8,013 bases of DNA from RUG12395 sp034178705 (lineage in GTDB: Bacteria; Bacillota; Clostridia; Oscillospirales; CAG-272), in the NCBI GenBank assembly GCA_034178705.1, contig JAXFQY010000001.1, positions 1 through 8,013 of the forward strand. The letters are read 5' to 3'. The position numbers and the translations under genes are program-made. Shown here one piece after another: positions 1-6,049 of the stretch. The notes under the pieces are model-generated. The model had not been told where the DNA came from. It saw only the letters and a list, made by a program, of their open reading frames with translations, and ran no database searches. Numbering within the stretch: the first letter of the stretch is position 1; every line of letters begins with the position of its first letter.

Positions 1-1
1 G

Positions 2-28
2 ATAGTCGCGTGGTTCAATAGAGGTTAA
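2..28 (+). CDS. 3' end of an unidentified upstream gene (partial)
   Basis: An open frame runs from the window edge to a TAA at 26-28, reading IVAWFNRG before the stop. The stop lies 3 bases before the next ATG, and a possible Shine-Dalgarno AGAGG (20-24) lies inside these last codons, which fits an operon junction. The hydrophobic-then-basic tail would suit the end of a membrane protein, but eight codons cannot identify a family. The other two frames stop at 19-21 and 33-35, so the choice of frame rests mainly on the spacing. Confidence 0.3.
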   Translation: MVAWFNRG

Positions 29-31
29 CCG

Positions 32-319
32 ATGAAAAGAAATCCTCCAAATCGGAATCGGAATACTGCTCAGGAGACAAAGCAGTTCTTTTCCGATATC
101 ACCGGCGACGCAAACGCCTATGATGCGTCGGTTGATTTCTGGAATGATTACGGGAATAACATTTCCGAAGACTTCGGTCAGGCGGGAGAAATGTGGAACA
201 ATGTCAAATCGATTCCCGGTTTTAGTGATCGCTATGGCGGCGCGGTGAAGGGAGGCGACGGGATTTTCACTAAAAGGATAGAAACATCCATATATATGAA
301 AGTTTTAACCATTCCGTAA
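32..319 (+). CDS. small hypothetical protein, 95 aa
   Basis: I do not recognise this protein. The ATG follows AGAGG at 20-24 with a 7-base spacer and starts 3 bases after the stop of the preceding frame, so translation coupled to the upstream gene is plausible. The product is hydrophilic, with a basic Asn/Arg-rich first 15 residues, a middle section rich in Asp, Asn and aromatic residues (about 25-60), a Gly-rich stretch (about 65-78), and no signal peptide or membrane segment. The last ~20 residues look compositionally different from the rest, so the frame could be a truncated or frameshifted remnant of a longer gene. The next gene starts 160 bases later behind its own probable regulatory region, so this ORF seems to end the upstream transcription unit. 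No terminator hairpin is obvious after it. Confidence 0.45.
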   Translation: MKRNPPNRNRNTAQETKQFFSDITGDANAYDASVDFWNDYGNNISEDFGQAGEMWNNVKSIPGFSDRYGGAVKGGDGIFTKRIETSIYMKVLTIP

Positions 320-334
320 AACAGCATTTTGATT

Positions 335-340
335 TATAAT
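335..340 (+). promoter_or_regulatory. possible -10 element for the binding protein / GH43 operon
   Basis: A perfect TATAAT lies at 335-340 in the AT-rich gap before the sugar-binding protein gene. A 17-base spacer would put the -35 at 312-317 (TTCCGT), a poor match to TTGACA, so an activator or a different spacing would be needed. Transcription from here would start near 347 and give a leader of about 130 bases containing the palindromes at 356-410. Confidence 0.35.
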
Positions 341-355
341 GTTCGCATAGAAATT

Positions 356-410
356 GGCAATATTGCAACATGTTGCACAATGCGCGCAATCGGTATTTGT
401 TGATATTGCC
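356..410. promoter_or_regulatory. cluster of palindromes, candidate operator
   Basis: Two perfect palindromes overlap: GCAATATTGC at 357-366 and TGCAACATGTTGCA at 364-377. A further TTGC (373-376) and GCAA (386-389) form a looser inverted pair. The outer arms GGCAATAT (356-363) and ATATTGCC (403-410) are exact reverse complements. The cluster sits just downstream of the candidate -10 and upstream of the sugar-uptake genes, where a dimeric repressor would block transcription. Which regulator would bind is unknown. An RNA structure in the leader is the alternative reading. Confidence 0.45.
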
Positions 411-467
411 GTGCCCGCTGAGGGATCGAACTTATTCGTTTTTCTTAGAAAAAGCGAATGGAAAATC

Positions 468-473
468 GGAGAG
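468..473 (+). promoter_or_regulatory. ribosome binding site that decides the start of the sugar-binding protein
   Basis: GGAGAG lies 5 bases before the ATG at 479. An in-frame ATG at 458 has no such site and would place six charged or polar residues before the lipoprotein signal peptide, so 479 is the better start. Confidence 0.75.
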
Positions 474-478
474 TTAAT

Positions 479-1966
479 ATGACCAAAAAAGTATCATTGT
501 TTTTGTGCATTGTTGTGCTTGCGCTCGCACTTGTCGGTTGCGGCGGCGAAGGTCCTGCAAATTCGACAGAAAATTCCGGTGATGGCACTGTTACCACCGA
601 TGCGCCCGGCAAAACGGTTCCGGTTGAGAAAAACGAGTTTGTACCGAACGGTAAAAAGTATGACAGCGAGGACTTTTCCGTTCTTTGCTCCGGTAATTCG
701 ATTCGCGCCAAGATTGACTTTGAGTATGCGGAAGAGAATCAGACCATTCTTGATAACGCGATTTTTAACCGAAATCAAGAAATTGAAGCACTATATGATA
801 TCAAGATTTCCTATGTGCAGGATACCGGGTCAAAGAATGAAGGAGCCGAAAAGATTCGTGCGGACTACACTTCCGGCGAAGCAAACTATGACCTTTCCTA
901 TATTGGCACATACAGCGTCATCGGACTTGCCGGCTCTGACATGCTCTATGATCTCAATTCCGTTCCCGGTATTGACACCTCAAAAACCTATTGGGATCAG
1001 AATGCAAACGAAGACCTCGCCATCAACGGCAAGCTTTTTTACTCTACTGGTGATATCAGCATTGCCGATGACGTGCTTCAGTTCGCGATATCTTTCAACA
1101 AGGAAGCAATGAAAAAGCAAGCACCCGACGTCAACCTTTACCAGCTTGTGGAAGAAGGGAAATGGACTTTCGATAAACTCTTCGAAACCTCGAAGGGGTT
1201 CTATGATGAGGTAGACGGTGACGATACCTTCACACTCAAAGACAAAATCGGTCTTTGTGTTTGGGACGATACCATTTACGCAGCGCTGAATTCCTCCGGC
1301 GAACGAATCGCCGCATACAACAAGAATGAGAAAACATTTGAAGTCGGCATTCTCTCCAGCGAGCGTGCGCTCAACGTTCTCGATTTCTGGGCTCTCGCGC
1401 AGAACAACGAGGGTGTTCTGAACCGCCAGCGCTTCAACCAGATGGATGGTACCGAGGCCACCAACGCCTTTGTCGAAGGACGGGTTCTATTCAATACACC
1501 TTTGATGTGCGATCTTGACGGACTTCGTAACATGGATACCGACTACGGCATCCTTCCGTACCCGAAGTTTGATGAAAACCAGACCCGTTACTATACCTCC
1601 ACTTCCGCATTCCATATGTCGTATGTTTGCACCGTCAACTGCGACGATCGCATTGATATGCGCGGGGAAATCATCGAAGCACTTGCATATTACGGTCAGA
1701 AGCACCTAAAGCCTGCCTATGAGGAAAAGACTCTCCGGGGCGCATACGTCCGCGATGAGGAAAGTTTGATCTCTCTCGATATTATGGCAAAGACCCGTAT
1801 TTACGATATCGGCTTTATGGTTAAGCCGGCGAATCTCCACGAAAAGATTATCATCTTCTACCGTGACAAGAATACTGCTTTTGCATCGCTTCTCGCTGCC
1901 TCCCGTTCGGCTTCCGAGGCAACGATTAAGCAGTTGATAGAAGACTTCCAGTTCGCTTTGGAATAA
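479..1966 (+). CDS. ABC transporter sugar-binding lipoprotein (extracellular solute-binding protein)
   Basis: This is a 495-residue substrate-binding lipoprotein that would capture a sugar or oligosaccharide outside the membrane and deliver it to an ABC permease not in this window. The start at 479 follows GGAGAG and opens directly on MTKKVS, a hydrophobic core and the lipobox LVGC. Cys21 is the predicted lipidated residue. A low-complexity Gly/Ser/Thr/Asn linker follows to about residue 50. The remainder has the length and texture of a family 1 solute-binding protein: a YDIKISYV-type first-lobe segment, DYTSGEANYDL, a WDQNANEDLAINGKLFY strand typical of sugar-binding members, and a FNKEAMKK hinge region. 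The substrate cannot be read from sequence. The TAA overlaps the ATG of the glycosidase gene by one base (TAATG), so the two are almost certainly co-translated and act on the same glycan. Confidence 0.88.
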   Translation: MTKKVSLFLCIVVLALALVGCGGEGPANSTENSGDGTVTTDAPGKTVPVEKNEFVPNGKKYDSEDFSVLCSGNSIRAKIDFEYAEENQTILDNAIFNRNQEIEALYDIKISYVQDTGSKNEGAEKIRADYTSGEANYDLSYIGTYSVIGLAGSDMLYDLNSVPGIDTSKTYWDQNANEDLAINGKLFYSTGDISIADDVLQFAISFNKEAMKKQAPDVNLYQLVEEGKWTFDKLFETSKGFYDEVDGDDTFTLKDKIGLCVWDDTIYAALNSSGERIAAYNKNEKTFEVGILSSERALNVLDFWALAQNNEGVLNRQRFNQMDGTEATNAFVEGRVLFNTPLMCDLDGLRNMDTDYGILPYPKFDENQTRYYTSTSAFHMSYVCTVNCDDRIDMRGEIIEALAYYGQKHLKPAYEEKTLRGAYVRDEESLISLDIMAKTRIYDIGFMVKPANLHEKIIIFYRDKNTAFASLLAASRSASEATIKQLIEDFQFALE

Positions 1967-3393
1967 TGAAAAAAACAGTATCATTAACAACGGTTATCCT
2001 TTCGGTTATGATGTTGTTCTCGTGTACAATGGTGCCCTTTGGTGCCGTTGACACGGGAGAAGAAAAAGTCATAACCGAAGCCGTAACCACGAAACTTGAT
2101 ACAACGGGGAGTGTTTTGATAGAAAAAGAACCGCTTTTCTCCGGAGAAGATTTGAGAAAATATTCGATTGTTTGCTCGGCGACATGTAATACAACCGAGT
2201 ATCGCATCGCCAAGGCTCTGAAAGAGGCGATAGAAATCGCTTTGTCCACCTCGGTTTCGATTTATAAGGATACTCACGAGCCTCTTGATTTCGAGATCCT
2301 TCTCGGTGAAACCTCCCGCGACGCTTCTGTTGCTGCCAAAGCGCAACTTGAGAAGAGCGGAAATGATTATTCAATTTCCCTGTCGTCAAACGGCGAGAAG
2401 GGGAGTTCCGTTGTCATCGTTGCAAAATCCGATATTTGTCTCAATCTCGCAGTTGACTCATTAATTAACAATTTGCTTCGCCATCCCGAGGACGGTGTAG
2501 ACCCGTTTGTGTCCGCAAACAGTCTGAAAATCCGCGATCCGCAGATCCTCTATAGCGAAGGAACGTATTACATTTACGGAACTGTTTCAAGCAGCGGATT
2601 CTCTTGCTATACATCGAAAGATCTGAAAAAATTTAAGGGACCGTATTTGGTATGCCCCTCCTCCTCCATCATTGACGGTACCAATCCGTTCTGGGCAGCC
2701 GAATGCCGCGAATACAACGGCGCATACTATTTGTTTGCAACTTACAAATCCACAATAACCAATCTCAAGTGTGTCGGTGTTTTTCGTTCAACAAACCCGA
2801 AAGGTCCGTTTGTTTTGTGGAGCGACGGACCGGTAACACCGGCTGCGCGCGATTGCATCGACGGCACTCTCTATATCGATGAGGCGGGAAATCCCTGGCT
2901 TGTCTTTGTTGACAGTTGGAAGCAGGGAGAGGTTGCCGGCATGGGAACGATGTACACCGTTCGGTTGAGCGAGGATCTAAAATCGGCGGTAGGAGATCCG
3001 CAATATCTCTTTACGGCGGATGACCCCGAGTGGACCAATCATCAGGTCACCGACGGACCGTGGCTTTTCCGACTCTCGAATGGCAAACTGGCTATGCTAT
3101 GGTCAAATCAAGCCAATCAAAAAGGTTTCCGCGGCTATTCGGTAGGCCTTGCCACTTCGGATTGCGGCAAGGTTATCGGTCCATGGAAGCAATCGGGGAC
3201 TCCGTTCTTCGCACATAACGATGCCATAACAGACATCCGTACGGTCTATGACGGCGGTCACGCCGCGTTGTTCACCGATGCCAAGGGACGGCTAATGATG
3301 AGCTTGCACATTTCAAACGCTGCAGACAGCACTTTGTTTGTTGTCGAAGTGGAAGAAAAAGACGGAGTTTTGTGTTTCAAATACCCCTATTAG
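1966..3393 (+). CDS. surface lipoprotein glycosidase, GH43-like five-bladed beta-propeller
   Basis: The 475-residue protein starts in the TAATG overlap with the binding-protein gene. A lipoprotein signal ends in LFSC (Cys20; Phe at -2 is slightly atypical), followed by a Thr/Glu-rich linker. Residues ~58-170 form a separate alpha/beta domain with an EILLGETSRDA motif (110-120), like the accessory N-domain seen before catalytic domains of other Clostridia glycosidases. Residues ~185-470 look like GH43: IRDP with probable catalytic base Asp191, DGTLYIDEAGNPWLVF with probable pKa-tuning Asp299, and VTDGP at 361-365, where GH43 enzymes usually carry the general-acid Glu. DGGH (429-432) supplies a conserved His. 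GH43 members commonly release arabinose or xylose, or galactose from galactans; the substrate here is not determinable. The Asp at the acid position may be a subfamily trait or may lower activity. Cell attachment beside a binding protein suggests trimming of glycan at the surface before uptake. Confidence 0.85.
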   Translation: MKKTVSLTTVILSVMMLFSCTMVPFGAVDTGEEKVITEAVTTKLDTTGSVLIEKEPLFSGEDLRKYSIVCSATCNTTEYRIAKALKEAIEIALSTSVSIYKDTHEPLDFEILLGETSRDASVAAKAQLEKSGNDYSISLSSNGEKGSSVVIVAKSDICLNLAVDSLINNLLRHPEDGVDPFVSANSLKIRDPQILYSEGTYYIYGTVSSSGFSCYTSKDLKKFKGPYLVCPSSSIIDGTNPFWAAECREYNGAYYLFATYKSTITNLKCVGVFRSTNPKGPFVLWSDGPVTPAARDCIDGTLYIDEAGNPWLVFVDSWKQGEVAGMGTMYTVRLSEDLKSAVGDPQYLFTADDPEWTNHQVTDGPWLFRLSNGKLAMLWSNQANQKGFRGYSVGLATSDCGKVIGPWKQSGTPFFAHNDAITDIRTVYDGGHAALFTDAKGRLMMSLHISNAADSTLFVVEVEEKDGVLCFKYPY

Positions 3394-3425
3394 TTTTATG
3401 TAATTTATGCGAATAAAAAATAACC

Positions 3426-3432
3426 GAAAGGA
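3426..3432 (+). promoter_or_regulatory. ribosome binding site that decides the start of the sortase-type surface protein
   Basis: GAAAGGA at 3426-3432 lies 11 bases before the ATG at 3444. The in-frame ATG at 3432 overlaps this site and would have none of its own. The same GAAAGGATG context precedes the paralogue's start at 6171 with a 7-base spacer, which supports 3444 and a protein starting MKKTLL. Confidence 0.6.
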
Positions 3433-3443
3433 TGGATACTACT

Positions 3444-4265
3444 ATGAAAAAGACATTGCTCGCTATTGCCTCCGTAATTCTCGCAGCACTCTTTGTTGTG
3501 ACACTGGCGTTCCCGTGTTTTGCTGCCACCCCCGAGGAAGAAGCAAAAGCAAAGATTGTTAGTATGCTCGCGGATGTTCCTATGCGACCTTACGCAGCAA
3601 CTACTTCTTATAAGGGATATGCGTTTGCGTCCGATGGCGTGAACCTTTACGGTGCACTCTATCGTACCAAGACCGGAGGTACGGCTTTCGTCATTTCTCT
3701 TGACGGCGGCGACTCTCAGAGCGAGAAGACCTTTTTAGTCTATGCTTCTACCGCAGGTAACTTCAACGTTGCTTGGCCGGGAGAGTCTGGCAAGATCGAT
3801 GATTACCGTTTCGGTGATAAGGATATTAGCATCAATACTATTACCGAGGGTTTTTATGCCATCTTTGATACCACGGCAAACGCTGAATATGTTATGATCC
3901 CGCTTTCCTACTTCGGCATTACCGAAGCTCCTACCAAGATCAGTACTTACGAAGTTGAGTCTTCTTGGGCGTTCCAGCACGATCCCTTTATGTGGACCAA
4001 GTTAAACGCAGGCGACGTCGGTTATGCTGTAAAGACAACTGCTCCAACGACTACCGCCCCAACGACTACCGCTCCAACGACTACCGCAGATTCGTCTACC
4101 ACCGCTTCGCCTGTTACCACAGTCGCTCCTGTTACTACTGATGCTACCGATCCCGGCACGTCACCATCGACCGGTTCCGCTGTTGGATATATTGCAGCTG
4201 CTTTCGTTGTTTCCGCTGCTCTCTTCGTTGTTCTTTATAAAAAGCGCGAAAACTTCGCAAAGTAA
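3444..4265 (+). CDS. secreted surface protein with unrecognised domain, Thr-rich stalk and sortase-type anchor
   Basis: The 273-residue product begins with a signal peptide (KK, then a hydrophobic core, likely cut near residue 27 after CFA). Residues ~32-195 form a domain I cannot assign. By hand alignment it is a bit over half identical to the N-terminal domain of the 6171-7958 protein, sharing SLDGGDS, a VAWP...GKI...DYRFGD segment, EGFYA, IPLSYF, ITEAP, KISTYEV and WTKLN. It reads as a beta-rich, possibly sugar-binding fold, but that is a guess. Residues ~197-235 are a Thr/Pro/Ala stalk partly built from 15-bp repeats. The end has SPSTG (240-244), a hydrophobic span (~246-265) and KKRENFAK, the layout of a sortase signal. 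The (S/N/P)PXTG form is known for Clostridioides difficile sortase B. The gene begins 50 bases after the glycosidase gene with no terminator between, so co-transcription is likely; its own terminator follows at 4275. Confidence 0.85.
   Translation: MKKTLLAIASVILAALFVVTLAFPCFAATPEEEAKAKIVSMLADVPMRPYAATTSYKGYAFASDGVNLYGALYRTKTGGTAFVISLDGGDSQSEKTFLVYASTAGNFNVAWPGESGKIDDYRFGDKDISINTITEGFYAIFDTTANAEYVMIPLSYFGITEAPTKISTYEVESSWAFQHDPFMWTKLNAGDVGYAVKTTAPTTTAPTTTAPTTTADSSTTASPVTTVAPVTTDATDPGTSPSTGSAVGYIAAAFVVSAALFVVLYKKRENFAK
4041..4085 (+). repeat. three tandem 15-bp repeats encoding a Thr-rich stalk
   Basis: Three consecutive copies of GCTCCAACGACTACC (4041-4055, 4056-4070, 4071-4085) differ at a single base, a T-to-C change in the second copy. 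Each encodes APTTT. They extend the stalk between the surface domain and the sortase motif. Near-identity at DNA level suggests recent expansion, so copy number may vary between strains. Confidence 0.9.
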
Positions 4266-4274
4266 ACCGGTTCT

Positions 4275-4305
4275 AAAGGGAAAGCTCGATGGCTTTCCCT
4301 TTTTT
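4275..4305 (+). terminator. intrinsic terminator after the sortase-type surface protein gene
   Basis: The 8-bp stem GGGAAAGC (4278-4285) / GCTTTCCC (4292-4299) has a 6-base loop and is followed by T at 4300-4305. Three A residues before the stem can extend pairing into the T-run. It ends transcription 10 bases after the stop codon and separates the lipoprotein/surface-protein unit from the regulator gene. Confidence 0.9.
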
Positions 4306-4307
4306 CG

Positions 4308-4336
4308 TTGATTTTGCCGTTGTGTTGTGATATAAT
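4308..4336 (+). promoter_or_regulatory. sigma-A-type promoter of the AraC-family regulator
   Basis: A -35 TTGATT (4308-4313) is separated by exactly 17 bases from a perfect -10 TATAAT (4331-4336). Transcription would start near 4343, leaving a leader of about 27 bases with GGGAG at 4359-4363. The -35 box starts two bases after the upstream T-tract, so terminator and promoter are back to back. Confidence 0.8.
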
Positions 4337-4369
4337 AACAAAAAAATTCAGCCCATTTGGGAGTACAAT

Positions 4370-5212
4370 ATGTCGTACTTAAACGTAAACTATCTCTCCT
4401 ATTATCAGGCGATACGCCAGGGCTTATTCGAAAGGGATGTCGCTGTTATTTCTACGGGAAATTACAGCGATTTGTCTGAACCGTTTTTGACCAACCGTCA
4501 AATCGGCCGCGAAGACTGGCAGATTCTTTGTGTTACCAAGGGAACCGGAAAAGCGTGTATCGATGGGAGGTGGGTTCCGCTTACTGCCGGCGACTGCATC
4601 CTTTTTAAACCGGGCAAAGCTCAGTGCTATGTGTTCGGCGGTGAGGATTTGGCGGAGTATTGGTACATCCATTTTTGCGGCAAGAGAATTCCGATCTTAA
4701 TCGAGGAAATCGGCGTTCCGACCGGACTGTTTCACATTGAAAACACCTCTTCCTTTGTGGCGATTTGCAACCACTTAATGAAGGAAATTCAGTTTAAAAA
4801 CGATCTGTCTTTCTACTATTTTGAGGCGCGCATGCTTCAGCTTTTTGTCATGCTTGCACGCGCAGGCGGCCGAAATCAGACCATACACGACCCCCGTATT
4901 GGGCAGGTGATTGCCTATATGTACAGTCACATCTCCGAGTCGCTGACAACAAAAAACTATGCCGAACTTCTCCATGTATCGGAAAATTATCTCATTCGTT
5001 TGTTTACATCCAATACGGGAATCTCCCCAGGCGATTACTTTATGAATATAAAAATCAACAATGCCATTTCGCTTCTTGAGTCTACAAAGAAAAGCATCAG
5101 TGAGATTGCCGATGCTCTCGGCTTTTCTGACCCGCTGTATTTCTCTCGCGTCTTTCGAAAACGCGTCGGCGTTTCCCCAAGAGCGTTTCGCAACAAAGAA
5201 GTCGAAGAATAA
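4370..5212 (+). CDS. AraC-family transcriptional regulator with cupin sensor domain
   Basis: This 280-residue cytoplasmic DNA-binding protein has the usual AraC-family size and order. Residues ~20-150 form a cupin-like sensor with the typical G-x-G, then IDGRWVPLTAGDCILFKPGKA-type strands (~58-84), where a sugar ligand would be expected. Residues ~180-275 carry two helix-turn-helix units: the first around YAELLHVSENYLIRLF (197-212), the second around ISEIADALGFSDPLYFSRVF (243-262), followed by the conserved GVSP-R-R signature (VGVSPRAFR, 266-274). The ATG follows GGGAG with a 6-base spacer and lies behind a good promoter. Members next to sugar-uptake and glycosidase genes usually activate them when their inducer is present. 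A 20-bp direct repeat abutting the -35 of the 6171 gene is a plausible target. The ligand is unknown. Confidence 0.93.
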   Translation: MSYLNVNYLSYYQAIRQGLFERDVAVISTGNYSDLSEPFLTNRQIGREDWQILCVTKGTGKACIDGRWVPLTAGDCILFKPGKAQCYVFGGEDLAEYWYIHFCGKRIPILIEEIGVPTGLFHIENTSSFVAICNHLMKEIQFKNDLSFYYFEARMLQLFVMLARAGGRNQTIHDPRIGQVIAYMYSHISESLTTKNYAELLHVSENYLIRLFTSNTGISPGDYFMNIKINNAISLLESTKKSISEIADALGFSDPLYFSRVFRKRVGVSPRAFRNKEVEE

Positions 5213-5416
5213 TTCACGTTTTCGGCCTTTGAAACAAAAGCAAACAGCCACCGACTAAGCGGTTTCCTTTCGGGTGCCCGGTTTTGCATCTTCAGACAGG
5301 GAAATACCCCCGAGTTCTACCGGAAAAAGGGAATAAACTTCAAAGAAGATAAATGGCGTGCTTGAAGCAGACTGAGAACTCCATAGTACAGATATCGCAA
5401 AACAACGAGGGACAAG
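5213..5416. other. gene-free stretch, probably left flank of a decayed IS200-type element
   Basis: No coding frame here is convincing. An imperfect hairpin ACCG (5250-5253) / CGGT (5260-5263) with a 6-base loop lies 38 bases after the regulator's stop; it could be a worn left-end hairpin of the adjacent element or a weak terminator for the regulator. A short frame at 5312-5362 (EFYRKKGINFKEDKW then stop) is not recognisable. GAGGG at 5407-5411 is placed as a ribosome binding site for the dead transposase. The exact left border of the element cannot be set from this sequence. Confidence 0.4.
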
Positions 5417-5911
5417 ATGAAGGGAAATAGCGAAATCAAAAGCACACCCTTTCAAAGTACAAATGTCAATACCATATCGCATTTGCGCCGAAGTTCAAGC
5501 GGAAAGGATATGGGAAGTTGAAAAAAGACATTGCAGAGCAATCGAAAAAATTGCGCGAACAAAAAAGGAAGAGATCAAAGAGAGGCATCTCCAGCCCACA
5601 TACATATGCTCATGAGTATTCCACCCTGACTGAGTATAGTACGATTTATGGGATATCTCAAAGGGAAAAGCAGCTTGATGAGATTCCGACATTCAAATCT
5701 GAAATATAAGAACGGATCGAGAAATTTCTGGTACAGAAGATAAAGAAAGTATTACATGCATACGGCTGGAAGGAACAAGGAAGTAATTGCTGAATCTGTC
5801 CCAGCACAGTCGGAAAAGGAGGATTCTTTGGATTAAATGTCAATTAAAGAATACAGAGACCCGTCTGCGGGTAACAAGAATAGTAAGGTAAAAACAGGCA
5901 GCCGCACGTGA
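5417..5911 (+). pseudogene. tnpA: decayed IS200/IS605-family TnpA (Y1, HUH) transposase
   Basis: No single frame covers it, but reading across frames recovers a whole TnpA in order. ATG 5417 follows GAGGG. A frame near 5440-5570 gives HTLSKYKCQYHIAFAPKFKR, then KKLREQK. A brief shift gives EEIKERHLQP. From 5597 to the TGA at 5909-5911 one frame gives HIHMLMSIPP, FMGYLKGKSSLM, HSNLKYKNGSRNFW, AGRNKEVIAES and MSIKEYRDPSAGNK. These match, from memory, the conserved blocks of Clostridia IS200-type TnpA, including the HUH metal-site motif (HIH). Inactivating damage: at least three frame changes, stops at 5627, 5741 and 5834, and Ser where the family has the catalytic Tyr (AES versus the usual EYI). 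About 165 codons in total fits a full-length gene, so it decayed in place by point changes and small indels. No tnpB is present. Confidence 0.88.
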
Positions 5912-5925
5912 GCGGCTGCCTGTTT
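5892..5925 (+). terminator. perfect 14-bp hairpin at the end of the dead transposase
   Basis: AAACAGGCAGCCGC (5892-5905) pairs perfectly with GCGGCTGCCTGTTT (5912-5925) around the loop ACGTGA, which contains the transposase stop codon. An A-run precedes the stem and TTTCTC overlaps and follows its 3' arm, so it could terminate transcription in either direction. IS200/IS605 elements carry subterminal hairpins recognised by TnpA, so it may instead, or also, be the element's right-end structure. The stem is intact although the gene has decayed. Confidence 0.75.
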
Positions 5926-6049
5926 CTCAAATGTGGGGTCAGACTCTCTGTGCTTCTTTGTGCCTGTTGTCCCTTTTAGAGGCTGTGCAAGCCACGGGTT
6001 TACCGGGGGTTATAACTATGTTATAAAGAAAAACACAAAAGAGAATAGG
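5926..6049. other. intergenic stretch with possible mobile-element remnant
   Basis: No gene is supported. GGGGTCAGAC at 5935-5944 resembles a string often seen beside IS200-like and REP-associated elements. A small hairpin GGCT (5981-5984) / AGCC (5990-5993) and the G-rich CCGGGGG (6003-6009) follow. The right border of the dead element may lie here, but I cannot place it. Confidence 0.35.
6010..6026. promoter_or_regulatory. 17-bp palindrome, candidate operator
   Basis: TTATAAC (6010-6016) and GTTATAA (6020-6026) are perfect inverted arms around TAT. The size and symmetry suit a dimeric DNA-binding protein. It lies 52-68 bases upstream of the -35 box of the SLH gene, an upstream-activator distance. 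It is AT-rich, so a chance occurrence or a structural role is possible. Confidence 0.4.

Noticed and set aside
458..478. Earlier ATG for the sugar-binding protein
   Set aside because: It lacks a ribosome binding site and would put MENRRVN before a lipoprotein signal peptide that begins normally at 479 behind GGAGAG.
320..478. Known riboswitch or tRNA in the leader before the binding protein
   Set aside because: The palindromes do not form a cloverleaf or a recognised riboswitch core, and no terminator/antiterminator pair is visible.
510..1112. A 200-residue + strand ORF inside the binding-protein gene
   Set aside because: It is an alternative frame of a well-supported solute-binding protein, Arg/Pro/Thr-rich without any domain.
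3432..3443. Earlier ATG for the sortase-type surface protein
   Set aside because: It overlaps the GAAAGGA ribosome binding site itself; the paralogue starts at the equivalent MKK position.
4041..4085. CRISPR-like array from short tandem repeats
   Set aside because: The 15-bp units are contiguous with no spacers and lie in frame within a coding region.
5255..5482. A 75-residue - strand ORF in the intergenic stretch
   Set aside because: No ribosome binding site or family resemblance was seen, and it overlaps the start of the + strand transposase remnant.
5518..5709. A 63-residue TTG-start ORF as a separate gene
   Set aside because: Its first part is one frame of the dead IS200 transposase, and its second half is out of frame with the conserved TnpA blocks read in the neighbouring frame.
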